Positions 17,207 to 25,158 of a DNA stretch of 64,000 nucleotides are shown here, in pieces. The number at the start of each line of letters is the position of its first letter. Within the stretch, counting starts at the first letter, position 1. Origin of the DNA: Microbacterium album (GTDB lineage: Bacteria > Actinomycetota > Actinomycetes > Actinomycetales > Microbacteriaceae); assembly GCF_014643695.1 (NCBI RefSeq), contig NZ_BMJY01000007.1:81438-145437 (forward strand), read 5' to 3'. The notes under the pieces were generated by a model. It made no database searches. It worked only from the letters and a program-made list of their open reading frames with translations, and was not told the origin of the DNA. The translations under genes and the position numbers were made by a program.

Positions 17207-18127
17207 TCAGGCCGCGCTGACGGCAGGGGCGCTGCGGTATTCGACGGCGTCGCCCGTGAGAGCGAGGTACGCGTCCTCGAGCGAGCCGCGCAGGGGGACG
17301 AGCTCGTTCACGTCGATGCCCGCGCCCACCGCCCGGCGCGTGATCTCGGCGGCGGGCAGTCCCTCGACCTCGAGGGTGTCGGCGGCCGTCCGCGTCGCGG
17401 CGACGTCCGTGGCCGCGAGCAGCCCGGTGAGCCGCTCGGCGTCCGACACCCGTACCCGCACGCGCTCCCGTTCCGAGGTCTGCAGGAGGTCGGTCACGGG
17501 TGCGTCGGCGAGGATCCGGCCCTGTCCGAGCACGATGATGTGGTCGGCGGTCTGGGCCATCTCGCTCATGAGGTGCGAGGACAGGAACACGGTCCGCCCC
17601 TCGGCGGCGAGCGAGCGCACGAACCCGCGCACCCAGTGCACGCCCTCGGGATCGAGACCGTTCACGGGCTCGTCGAGGATGAGGGTGTGCGGGTCGCCGA
17701 GCATGGTGGCCGCGATCCCGAGGCGCTGGTGCATGCCGAGGGAGAACCCGCCGACCCTCCGGCGTGCCACGGAGGCGATCCCCGTCAGCTCCATGACCTC
17801 GTCGACGCGGCGGTCGCCCAGGCCGTGGGTGGCGGCGAGCATCCTCAGGTGGGACCGCGCGGTGCGTCCCGGGTGCACGGCCTTGGCGTCGAGCAGCGCG
17901 CCGACCTCCGTCATGGGCGCGCGGTGCTGTGCGAACGGGCTGCCGTTCACCGTGACGCTGCCGGCATCCGGTCGGTCGAGCCCGACGATCATCCGCATGG
18001 TCGTCGACTTGCCGGCGCCGTTGGGGCCGAGGAAGCCGGTCACCCTGCCGGGACGCACCTCGAAGGAGATGCCGTCCACGGCGGTCTTGGCGCCGAAGCG
18101 TTTCGTCAGGTTCTCTGCCGCGATCAT
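17207..18127 (-). CDS. ABC exporter ATP-binding subunit
   Basis: A 306-aa ATPase of the DrrA/CcmA type. Walker A is GPNGAGKST, the signature is FSLGMHQRLG (replacing the usual LSGGQ form), Walker B is LILDEPVNGLDPEG and the switch histidine is in SSHLMSE. A C-terminal extension of ~90 residues follows. It energises the permease encoded downstream. It is probably leaderless: TAGCCT (18135-18140) is 7 nt before the ATG. Confidence 0.93.
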   Translation of the reverse strand: MIAAENLTKRFGAKTAVDGISFEVRPGRVTGFLGPNGAGKSTTMRMIVGLDRPDAGSVTVNGSPFAQHRAPMTEVGALLDAKAVHPGRTARSHLRMLAATHGLGDRRVDEVMELTGIASVARRRVGGFSLGMHQRLGIAATMLGDPHTLILDEPVNGLDPEGVHWVRGFVRSLAAEGRTVFLSSHLMSEMAQTADHIIVLGQGRILADAPVTDLLQTSERERVRVRVSDAERLTGLLAATDVAATRTAADTLEVEGLPAAEITRRAVGAGIDVNELVPLRGSLEDAYLALTGDAVEYRSAPAVSAA

Positions 18128-18259
18128 GCTGTCGAGGCTAGGCAGCCGGCCGCCGGCGGCGCGTCGGAGCGGGGGCGGATCTTCGACCCGCGGGTCATAC
18201 TCCGGTACTACGCCCCGATGGGTCGGGCGACGACGTCCCGCCGGGTCCGGCGCGCGCGA

Positions 18260-18892
18260 TCAGGCGGTGATCCAGATGATGTCGCCCGCGCCCTCGGGCA
18301 GCGCCGTGGGGACGCCGTCGAGCTCGACGACGCCGGGCGCGACCCGCAGCGTATGGCCGACGGCGATGCCGGCGTTCTCGATCCGCCGCAGCAGCGCGGG
18401 ATCGCGGTCGCTCACGCGCAGCACGCGTCCCGTGTGACCCGGCGGGGCGTCCGCGAGCCGCACGAACCCCTCACGCTGCACCTGGCCGTCGGTGTCGGGG
18501 ATCGGGTCCCCGTGCGGATCGAAGCGGGGCCGCCCCAGGCGCACGTCGATCTTCTCGAGCAGCCGATCGCTGACGGTGTGCTCGAGCACCTCCGCCTCCT
18601 CGTGCACCTCGTCCCACGAGTACCCGAACTCCTCGACGAGCCATGTCTCGATCAGGCGGTGGCGGCGCACCATCGCCAGTGCCCGCCGCTCGCCTTCCGG
18701 CGTCAGCCGCACGGCGCGATAGGGCTCGTGCGCCACGAGGCCCTGGGCGCTCAGCTTCTTGACCATCTCGGTGACGCTCGACGGCGCGATCCCGAGCCGA
18801 GCCGCGAGCACGGACGGCGTGATCGGGGCGTCCTGCCACTCCGTGTGGGTGTAGACGGCCTTGAGGTAGTCGTCGATCGCGGGCGAGCTCAC
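18260..18892 (-). CDS. DtxR/MntR-family metal-dependent regulator
   Basis: A 210-aa iron/manganese-responsive repressor. The N-terminal winged helix (DYLKAVYTHTEWQD..., SSVTEMVKKL) is followed by the metal-binding/dimerisation domain (WDEVHEEAEVLEH) and a C-terminal FeoA/SH3-like domain (about 145-210). I place the start at GTG 18892 because a TAGCAT -10 box (18900-18905) lies 7 nt upstream and the family begins close to SSPAIDDYLKAVY. An in-frame ATG at 18931 is possible but has only a distant ribosome site. It is expected to repress metal-uptake genes. Confidence 0.88.
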   Translation of the reverse strand: MSSPAIDDYLKAVYTHTEWQDAPITPSVLAARLGIAPSSVTEMVKKLSAQGLVAHEPYRAVRLTPEGERRALAMVRRHRLIETWLVEEFGYSWDEVHEEAEVLEHTVSDRLLEKIDVRLGRPRFDPHGDPIPDTDGQVQREGFVRLADAPPGHTGRVLRVSDRDPALLRRIENAGIAVGHTLRVAPGVVELDGVPTALPEGAGDIIWITA

Positions 18893-18899
18893 GTCACCG

Positions 18900-18943
18900 A
18901 TGCTAGGCGGCGCCTGCGTCTCACGGCACATGCTCGGTAGCCT
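18900..18943. promoter_or_regulatory. Divergent leaderless promoters (dtxR-like / spoU-like)
   Basis: Back-to-back -10 boxes: TAGCAT on the minus strand (18900-18905), 7 nt before the regulator GTG, and TAGCCT on the plus strand (18938-18943), 6 nt before the methyltransferase GTG at 18950. Neither start has a Shine-Dalgarno sequence. The -35 regions overlap in the 32 bp between the boxes. Confidence 0.6.
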
Positions 18944-18949
18944 TTCCGG

Positions 18950-19588
18950 GTGACGGACCCCCTATCGGGCGCAGAGCCCACCCCCGAGCGATCCACGCAT
19001 GGCGTGGGTCCGTGGCCGGGACCCTGGCCCGAGGATGAGCGCTACGACCCGGAGCTGCTGGAGCACGGCGACAGCCGCAACGTCGTCGACCGCTACCGCT
19101 ACTGGAGGATGGAGGCGATCGTCGCCGACCTGGACGGCCGGCGCCATCCCTTCCACGTCGCGATCGAGAACTGGCAGCACGACATGAACATCGGCTCGAT
19201 CGTGCGCAGCGCGAACGCCTTCCTCGCGGAGACCGTGCACATCATCGGCCGCCGCCGCTGGAACCGCCGCGGCGCGATGGTCACCGATCGCTACCAGCAC
19301 GTCGTGCATCACGAGGACGTCGCAGGCTTCCGTGCGTGGGCCGCGGGGGAGGGGATCCCGATCATCGCGGTCGACAACGTGGGTGCGGCCGTCCCCGTGG
19401 ACCGGGCGGAGCTGCCGCGGCGGTGCGTGCTGCTGTTCGGCCAGGAGGGGCCGGGGCTCACGGACGAGGCGCTCGCCGCGGCGAGCGGACACATCGAGAT
19501 CACGCAGTACGGCTCGACCCGCTCCATCAACGCCTCGGCCGCGGCCGCGATCGTCATGTACGAGTGGTGCCGCCGGCACGCGGGCTGA
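18950..19588 (+). CDS. SpoU/TrmH-family RNA 2'-O-methyltransferase
   Basis: A 212-aa SPOUT methyltransferase. Motif 1 is NIGSIVRSANAF, motif 2 is LLFGQEGPGL and motif 3 is SINASAAAAIVMYEW, which together form the knotted SAM site and catalytic Arg/Asn set. The N-terminal ~50 residues are Pro-rich. It methylates a ribose in tRNA or rRNA; the exact target cannot be told. The GTG start is leaderless (see the divergent promoter). Confidence 0.9.
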   Translation: MTDPLSGAEPTPERSTHGVGPWPGPWPEDERYDPELLEHGDSRNVVDRYRYWRMEAIVADLDGRRHPFHVAIENWQHDMNIGSIVRSANAFLAETVHIIGRRRWNRRGAMVTDRYQHVVHHEDVAGFRAWAAGEGIPIIAVDNVGAAVPVDRAELPRRCVLLFGQEGPGLTDEALAAASGHIEITQYGSTRSINASAAAAIVMYEWCRRHAG

Positions 19589-19615
19589 GCGTGCGAGCGG
19601 TGGCGAGCGCGGGGC

Positions 19616-20650
19616 CTACTCGCGCCCGGCGGACACCCAGGTGGGGTTGAACGATCGGTGGCCGACGACGCGGGCGGCGAGCGCGTCGAGGCGCGCGACG
19701 TGGGCCGGGTCGAGCCGGATCCCCGCGGCCGCGACGTTCTCGTCGACCCGCTCCGGAGAGCGCGTGCCGGGGATCGGCACGACGGGAAGGCCGAGCGTGC
19801 GCCCCTTGTCGTACAGCCAGGCGAGGGCGAGCTGGGCCGGGGCGATCTCGGCCTCCGCGGCGACGGCCAGGACCTCGTCGAGGACGGGCCGGTTGGCCTC
19901 GAGCGCGTCGGGCGCGAAGCGGGGGAACTTGGGCCGGCCGTCGCCCTCGCGCATCGCGGCGGGGTCGAAGGCCCCCGTGAGCCACTGACGCCCGAGCGGC
20001 GAATACGGCACGAAGCCGATGCCGAGCTCGCGTGCCGCGGGGACGACGTGGGTCTCGACGTCGCGGCTGACGATGCTCCATTCGCTCTGGACCGCGGCGA
20101 TGGGATGGACGGCAGATGCGCGGCGCAGCTCGTCCGCCGTCGCCTCCGAGATCCCGATGTGGCGGATCTTGCCCTCCGTGACCAGCTCGGACAGCGCGCC
20201 CACGGTCTCCTCGATCGGGACGTCCGGATCGACGCGGTGCTGGTAGTAGAGATCGAGGTGGTCCGTGCCCAGGCGCGCCAGGCTCAACTCCAGCTGCTCC
20301 CGTACATAGGCGCGGTCGCCTCGGATCCCCCGCTTGCCGACCGAGCCGCCCATGATGATGCCGAACTTCGACGCGAGCTGGACCTCGTCCCGGCGGGTCC
20401 GCAGCAGCCGCGAGATGATGCGCTCGCTGCGCCCCTCGCCGTAGATGTTGGCCGTGTCGATGAACGTCACGCCGGAGTCGACGGCGTGCGTCAGCGTGCG
20501 CAGCGCGTCCTCGTCCGACACGGGGCCGTAGATGTCGCTCAGCGACATCCCGCCGTACCCCTGACGCGTCACGCGCAGTCCGTCGCCCAGTTCCACGGTG
20601 TCGAGCGCGGGGTCGGAAGCGGTCGTCGAGGCTGCGTCTGCGGAGGTCAC
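19616..20650 (-). CDS. Aldo/keto reductase
   Basis: A 344-aa NADPH-dependent (alpha/beta)8 reductase. Catalytic residues are visible: D and Y in FIDTANIYGEGRSE, K in LASKFG and H in LYYQHRVD. The cofactor loop includes VPIPGTRSPERVDENVAA. It belongs to the AKR11/13-like general oxidoreductases; the substrate is unknown. GTG at 20650 has TAGGCT (20657-20662) 6 nt upstream (leaderless). It lies 9 bp from the MATE gene end on the same strand. Confidence 0.92.
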   Translation of the reverse strand: MTSADAASTTASDPALDTVELGDGLRVTRQGYGGMSLSDIYGPVSDEDALRTLTHAVDSGVTFIDTANIYGEGRSERIISRLLRTRRDEVQLASKFGIIMGGSVGKRGIRGDRAYVREQLELSLARLGTDHLDLYYQHRVDPDVPIEETVGALSELVTEGKIRHIGISEATADELRRASAVHPIAAVQSEWSIVSRDVETHVVPAARELGIGFVPYSPLGRQWLTGAFDPAAMREGDGRPKFPRFAPDALEANRPVLDEVLAVAAEAEIAPAQLALAWLYDKGRTLGLPVVPIPGTRSPERVDENVAAAGIRLDPAHVARLDALAARVVGHRSFNPTWVSAGRE

Positions 20651-20659
20651 ACCGCGAGC

Positions 20660-22036
20660 CTAACGGGCCGAGGATGCCGGTGAGGAGCGGTCTGCGTCGC
20701 CCGCGGACATCCAGGCGCGCCCGCGCACGCGCACGCCCAGCGTGACCGCGCGCGCCGACAGATAGACGCCGAAGAACGCGGCGGTGAGCCACGCGAGACC
20801 GCCCGCGCCCACCGGCGACAGCCACGCGAGCAGCCCCAGAGCGGGGAGGAAGGGCACGAGGTTGAGCCCGCCCGCGATCGCGAGGTAGCGCGCGTCCCCG
20901 GCCCCCATCAGCACGCCGTCGAGCACGTAGACGGCCCCGGCGAGGGGCTGGGCGACCGCCATCAGCAGCAGGGCGGGCTGGATGAGCGCGGCCAGGTCGG
21001 GGTCTCCCGTGAAGGCCAGGCCCAGCACCCCCGACAGGGCGGCGATCACCGCCCCGAGCGCGAGCCCGAACCATGCGCCCCACGCGAGCGTGCGTCGCAG
21101 CACGAACCGGACGGCCGGCACGTCGCCCGCGCCGAGGTGCCGGCCGATGAGCGCCTGTGCCGCGATCGCGAGCGCGTCCAGAGCGAAGGCAGCGGTCGTC
21201 GCGATCGTGAAGACGACCTGCCAGCCCGCGAGCTCGGGGGTGCCGAGCGACGTCGCGGCCGCGACCGTCAGCAGCAGCGCGATGCGCAGGCTCACCGTGC
21301 GCAGGAACATCCAGCCGCCCGTGAGCGCCGAGCCGCGGATTCCCGCGCGCCGGGGCCGCACTCGCGCGCCGTGTCGGCGCGCGAGCCGCGCCACGACGAC
21401 GACGTATGCGGCGACCATGCCCCACTGCGCGATGACGGTCCCCGCGGCCGAACCGGCGATGCCCCAGCCCGCCCCGTAGATGAGCAGGGCGTTGAGCCCC
21501 GCGTTGGCCGTGAAACCGGCCCCGGCGATCCACATCGGCACGACCGTGTCCTGCATGCCGCGCAGCAGGCCGGTCGCGGCGAAGACCAGGAGCATCGCCG
21601 GCAGGCCCCACATGGAGATCCCCAGGTAGGTCACGCCCTGCGCGGCGACGTCCGGCGATGCGCCGAACGCGGCGATGAGCGCGGGGGAGGCGGCATAGCC
21701 GACGATCGCGAGGACCGCCCCGATGCCGAGCGCGAGCCACAGCCCGTCGATCCCGACCGACACGGCCTGCCGCAGATCCCCCGCACCGAACTGCCGCGCG
21801 ACGGCGGGCGTGGTCGAGTAGGCCAGGAAGATCATGAGGCCGACGACGGTCTGCAGCACAGCGGACGCGATGCCCAGCCCCGCCAGCGGCGCGACGCCGA
21901 GATGGCCCACCATGGCAGCGTCGACCAGCAGGAACAGCGGCTCGACGATGAGCGCGCCCAGCGCGGGCAGCGCCAGCCGCAGGATCTCTCGGCCGGGCGC
22001 CGCGTCCCCGACGCGGGGCGCTCTCGTGCTGCTCAC
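20660..22036 (-). CDS. MATE-family efflux transporter (DinF-like)
   Basis: A 458-aa polytopic exporter with about 12 helices in two homologous halves. The N-terminal PLFLLVDAAMVGHLG motif is typical of MATE proteins. It extrudes cationic drugs/metabolites using H+ or Na+. GTG at 22036 is chosen because TACCCT (22043-22048) lies 6 nt upstream and the preceding open codons give no plausible leader; a frame-open extension to 22123 would overlap the divergent peptidase. Confidence 0.9.
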   Translation of the reverse strand: MSSTRAPRVGDAAPGREILRLALPALGALIVEPLFLLVDAAMVGHLGVAPLAGLGIASAVLQTVVGLMIFLAYSTTPAVARQFGAGDLRQAVSVGIDGLWLALGIGAVLAIVGYAASPALIAAFGASPDVAAQGVTYLGISMWGLPAMLLVFAATGLLRGMQDTVVPMWIAGAGFTANAGLNALLIYGAGWGIAGSAAGTVIAQWGMVAAYVVVVARLARRHGARVRPRRAGIRGSALTGGWMFLRTVSLRIALLLTVAAATSLGTPELAGWQVVFTIATTAAFALDALAIAAQALIGRHLGAGDVPAVRFVLRRTLAWGAWFGLALGAVIAALSGVLGLAFTGDPDLAALIQPALLLMAVAQPLAGAVYVLDGVLMGAGDARYLAIAGGLNLVPFLPALGLLAWLSPVGAGGLAWLTAAFFGVYLSARAVTLGVRVRGRAWMSAGDADRSSPASSAR

Positions 22037-22042
22037 CCCTTC

Positions 22043-22115
22043 AGGGTAGGCACGGCCCCGGACGCCGGTCTCCGCGCGGGGGACCGGGTCGAGGGGGATG
22101 CCGCGGCCGTAGAGT
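22043..22115. promoter_or_regulatory. Divergent leaderless promoters (MATE / M13 peptidase)
   Basis: A minus-strand -10 box TACCCT (22043-22048) sits 6 nt before the MATE GTG. A plus-strand -10 box TAGAGT (22110-22115) sits 6 nt before the peptidase ATG at 22122. No Shine-Dalgarno sequence precedes the peptidase. Confidence 0.6.
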
Positions 22116-22121
22116 GGCAGC

Positions 22122-24089
22122 ATGACGGACGCCCCTCTCCGATCCGGGATCGCCCTCGATGAGCTGAGCCCCGAGATCCGCCCCCAGGACGACCTCTACC
22201 GCCACGTGAACGGCGCGTGGATCGACCGCACCGAGATCCCCGGCGACAAGGCCAGATGGGGATCGTTCCACCTGCTCGCGGAGCAGGCCGAGAAGGACGT
22301 GCGCGACATCGTCCTCGAGTCGCAGGCGGCGCAGCCGGGCACGGACGCGCGCAAGGTCGGCGACATCTACGCGAGCTTCATGGACACCGAGCGCATCGAC
22401 GAGCTCGGCGCGGCACCGCTCGAGGATCACCTGGCCCAGGCCGACGCCGTCACGGACATCCCCTCCTTCCTGCGCACGGTGGGAGCCCTCGACCGGGAGG
22501 GCGTCGCGAACGTCATCGGGGTGTTCGTCGAGCCGGATCCGGGCGACCCGACGCGCTACGTGCCGTTCCTCGTGCAGGGGGCGATCTCGCTGCCGGACGA
22601 GAGCTACTACCGCCTCGACGGGTTCGCCCGCACGCGCAGCGTCTTCCGCACGCACGTGGAGCGGATGCTGGAGCTCGCGGGCATCGGCGACGCCTCCGGC
22701 CAGGCCGACCGGATCATCGCGCTCGAGACCGAGATCGCCGGTCACCACTGGGACAACGTGCGCAGCCGCGACGCGGTCGCCACGTACAACCTCAAGCCGT
22801 GGTCGGAGATCGAGCGGCTCCTCGGCCGCGACCTCACGCCGTGGCTCGAGGGCGTCGCGCCCGGCAACGCCGCCGCGTTCACGGAGGCGGTCGCGTATCA
22901 GCCGTCCTTCCTGGAGGGGCTCGGCACGCTCCTGACCGACGAGCGGATCGAGGACTGGAAGGCCTGGCTGCGCTTCAAAATCGTGCGCGCCGCGGCGCCG
23001 TATCTGCCGGATCCCTTCGTGGCGGAGAACTTCGCGTTCAACGGCACGGAGCTCACGGGCGTCCCCGAGATCCGCGAGCGGTGGAAGCGCGGCGTCGCGC
23101 TCGCCGAAGGGGCCCTGGGCGAGGCCGTCGGCAGGGTGTACGTCGAGCGGCACTTCCCGCCGGCCGCCAAGGCCGCCATGGACGAGCTCGTGGCCAACCT
23201 GATCGAGGCGTATCGCCAGAGCATCTCCACGCTCGAGTGGATGGGGCCCGACACGCGGGAGCGCGCGCTGCGCAAGCTCGACGCGTTCACGCCGAAGATC
23301 GGCTACCCGGCGAGGTGGCGCGACTACGGCGGTCTCGAGATCGACGCCGCCGATCTGCTCGGCAACGTGCGGCGCGCGAGCGCGCACGAGCACGACCGTC
23401 AGATCGGCAAGGTCGGTCGGCCCATCGACCGCGACGAGTGGTTCATGACGCCGCAGACGGTCAACGCGTACTACAACCCGCTCATGAACGAGATCGTGTT
23501 CCCCGCGGCGATCCTGCAGTACCCGTTCTTCGATCCGGAGCGGGATGCCGCGGCCAACTACGGCGGCATCGGCGCCGTGATCGGACACGAGATCGGACAC
23601 GGGTTCGACGACCAGGGCAGCCGCTACGACGGCGACGGGCGCCTGCACGACTGGTGGACCGAGGCGGACCGCGCCGCGTTCGAGCAGCGCACGAAGGCGC
23701 TCATCACCCAGTACGACGCCCTGACGCCGCGCGGCCTCGACGAGGAGCACAGGGTCAACGGCTCGCTGACCGTCGGTGAGAACATCGGCGATCTGGGCGG
23801 GCTCGGCATCGCGCTCAAGGCGTACGAGCTGTCGCTGGGCGGCGAAGAGGCGCCCGTGATCGACGGGTACACGGGCGTGCAGCGCCTGTTCCTGTCGTGG
23901 GCCCAGGTGTGGCAGCAGAAGGGGCGCGAGGCCGAGACCATCCGGCTTCTCACGGTCGACCCGCATTCGCCGAACGAGTTCCGCTGCAACCAGATCGTGC
24001 GCAACATCGATGCGTTCTACGATGCGTTCGGCGTCACCGAGGCGGATGCGCTGTGGCTGCCCCCTGAGGAGCGCGTGAGCATCTGGTAG
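22122..24089 (+). CDS. M13 (neprilysin-like) zinc metallopeptidase
   Basis: A 655-aa oligopeptidase, close to the family norm. The zinc motif HEIGH is at 489-493, the third ligand glutamate is in ENIGDLGG (E553), and NAYYNP matches the substrate-binding motif. The large helical N-terminal domain covers about 1-420. There is no signal peptide or membrane anchor, so it is probably cytoplasmic, as in other actinobacteria. It cleaves small peptides. Confidence 0.94.
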   Translation: MTDAPLRSGIALDELSPEIRPQDDLYRHVNGAWIDRTEIPGDKARWGSFHLLAEQAEKDVRDIVLESQAAQPGTDARKVGDIYASFMDTERIDELGAAPLEDHLAQADAVTDIPSFLRTVGALDREGVANVIGVFVEPDPGDPTRYVPFLVQGAISLPDESYYRLDGFARTRSVFRTHVERMLELAGIGDASGQADRIIALETEIAGHHWDNVRSRDAVATYNLKPWSEIERLLGRDLTPWLEGVAPGNAAAFTEAVAYQPSFLEGLGTLLTDERIEDWKAWLRFKIVRAAAPYLPDPFVAENFAFNGTELTGVPEIRERWKRGVALAEGALGEAVGRVYVERHFPPAAKAAMDELVANLIEAYRQSISTLEWMGPDTRERALRKLDAFTPKIGYPARWRDYGGLEIDAADLLGNVRRASAHEHDRQIGKVGRPIDRDEWFMTPQTVNAYYNPLMNEIVFPAAILQYPFFDPERDAAANYGGIGAVIGHEIGHGFDDQGSRYDGDGRLHDWWTEADRAAFEQRTKALITQYDALTPRGLDEEHRVNGSLTVGENIGDLGGLGIALKAYELSLGGEEAPVIDGYTGVQRLFLSWAQVWQQKGREAETIRLLTVDPHSPNEFRCNQIVRNIDAFYDAFGVTEADALWLPPEERVSIW

Positions 24090-24131
24090 CGAGCGTCTGC
24101 GGGGGATAGGCCAGGCGTATCATCTCGACAT

Positions 24132-24461
24132 ATGGAGCGATTGTCTCGACTAACGCCAGCCACGATCGACGTGTTGAAGGTGCTTGTCGCGGCTGAAGAT
24201 CCTGTGTGGGGGCTCCAGATCGTCAAGACAACGAGCCGCCCAAGCGGCAGCGTGTACCCGATCCTCGATCGCCTCGAATCTTTGGGGTGGGTTTCCAGCG
24301 CCTGGGAGGACGAGACGCCCCGGCACGGCGCGAGGCGTCGCTACTACCAGCTTCATGAGGAAGCGCGGGAACTAGCTGTCGCGGCGATAACCACTTTCGA
24401 GAACAAGCAGGCACTGGGGCACTCGCCGCGGATGCGGCCCGTCGGCCTAGCCGGAGCGTAG
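24132..24461 (+). CDS. PadR-family transcriptional regulator (short form)
   Basis: A 109-aa winged-helix regulator. It has the PadR N-terminal domain (LTPATIDVLKVLVAA...VYPILDRLESLGWVSS) and the wing RHGARRRYYQL, with only a short C-terminal helix. PadR proteins are usually repressors that bind AT-rich palindromes. A TATCAT -10 box (24118-24123) lies 8 nt before the ATG. The next gene starts 2 bp after its stop. Two 20-bp palindromes downstream (24829, 25077) are its likely operators. Confidence 0.88.
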   Translation: MERLSRLTPATIDVLKVLVAAEDPVWGLQIVKTTSRPSGSVYPILDRLESLGWVSSAWEDETPRHGARRRYYQLHEEARELAVAAITTFENKQALGHSPRMRPVGLAGA

Positions 24462-24463
24462 GC

Positions 24464-24829
24464 ATGCACAGGGGGCAGCGCGCGGCACGATCCACGGTGA
24501 GGGCAGCCGCGGCGCTCCTCCCCCACCCGGAGAGCCGGATCATGGCCGAGACGTGGGCGGCCGATCTGGACCATGCCGACGACCTCGGTGTGGACCGTGG
24601 CGACATCGCCCGCGGCGCGATCGCTTTCGTTGTTCGCCGGGGTCCGTTCGCATGGGGCCGGAGACGATGGGTGAGAGCCGCGCTCATTACGGTCGCACTC
24701 CTGGTCTCGGTGTCCTTCGTTCCCCCGTGGTTCCTCATTCCCATCGTGGGTCTGGGGCTGCTCGCATGGCTGATCGCATCACCGCCGTGCGAGCCGCCGA
24801 GAGCTTCCGGAACGTCAGCCTTGTCTTAG
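24464..24829 (+). CDS. Small membrane protein in PadR operon
   Basis: A 121-aa protein, co-transcribed with padR (2-bp gap). The N-terminal ~65 residues are hydrophilic and helical (ESRIMAETWAADLDHADDLG), followed by two close hydrophobic segments (about 72-90 and 92-106: LITVALLVSVSFVPPWFLIP, then IVGLGLLAWLIA). Such a layout, with a PadR partner, recalls membrane genes of actinobacterial PadR operons. GGAG lies 7 nt before the ATG. Function unknown. Confidence 0.65.
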   Translation: MHRGQRAARSTVRAAAALLPHPESRIMAETWAADLDHADDLGVDRGDIARGAIAFVVRRGPFAWGRRRWVRAALITVALLVSVSFVPPWFLIPIVGLGLLAWLIASPPCEPPRASGTSALS

Positions 24830-24848
24830 CTATATATGTAGATATAGC
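24829..24848. promoter_or_regulatory. PadR-type operator, copy 1, within a promoter
   Basis: GCTATATATGTAGATATAGC is a near-palindrome with arms GCTATAT/ATATAGC. It lies between a TTGTCT -35 (24821-24826) and a TAGCAT -10 (24845-24850, spacing 18), 36 nt before the 56-residue gene. The reverse complement of copy 2 (25077-25096) matches it at 19 of 20 bases. A PadR repressor bound here would block the promoter. Confidence 0.7.
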
Positions 24849-24884
24849 ATCGGCCGTAACGCTCCAAACAGATTGGTGGTCGAC

Positions 24885-25055
24885 ATGCGCGAGAACCGGC
24901 AATGGCGACCCTGCGCGCCTCCCGCCTATGCGGTGATCGTCCTCGTGGCTTTGGCGCTGGTTCCGGCATGGATCACGATCCCGTCGGCTGTGAGTCTGAC
25001 CGTGCTCTATCTGATGTTCTCTCCCGTGATGCCGGTGCCGTCGCGCCGATCGTGA
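24885..25055 (+). CDS. Small membrane protein (56 residues)
   Basis: ATG at 24885 is the best of several clustered starts (TTG 24873 and GTG 24876 are in frame). The protein has a polar start (MRENRQWRPCAPP), a ~20-residue hydrophobic helix (AYAVIVLVALALVPAWITIP) and a second hydrophobic stretch (SAVSLTVLYLMFSPVM). It echoes the C-terminal membrane region of the 121-aa neighbour (PPWFLIPIVGLG versus PAWITIPSAVSL), perhaps from duplication. Operator-like repeats lie on both sides. Function unknown. Confidence 0.5.
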   Translation: MRENRQWRPCAPPAYAVIVLVALALVPAWITIPSAVSLTVLYLMFSPVMPVPSRRS

Positions 25056-25076
25056 AGATTCCGTTGCTGCTTCCCT

Positions 25077-25096
25077 GCTATATCTACATATCTAGC
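25077..25096. promoter_or_regulatory. PadR-type operator, copy 2, before the secreted protein gene
   Basis: GCTATATCTACATATCTAGC is the inverted near-copy of the 24829 element. It lies 62 bp before the GTG of the DUF2599-like gene and just after a TTGCTG candidate -35 (25064-25069), so it probably overlaps that promoter. Confidence 0.68.
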
Positions 25097-25158
25097 CCTA
25101 GTCTCCCGGGTGGGGCCTCGCCTCGAGGCCCCAGGGATCCAGAATGGGGAGAACGAAC

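Noticed and set aside
22037..22123. A longer N-terminus for the MATE exporter starting at 22123.
   Set aside because: The extension is Arg/Pro-rich, overlaps the peptidase promoter and start codon, and the GTG at 22036 has a well-spaced -10 box.
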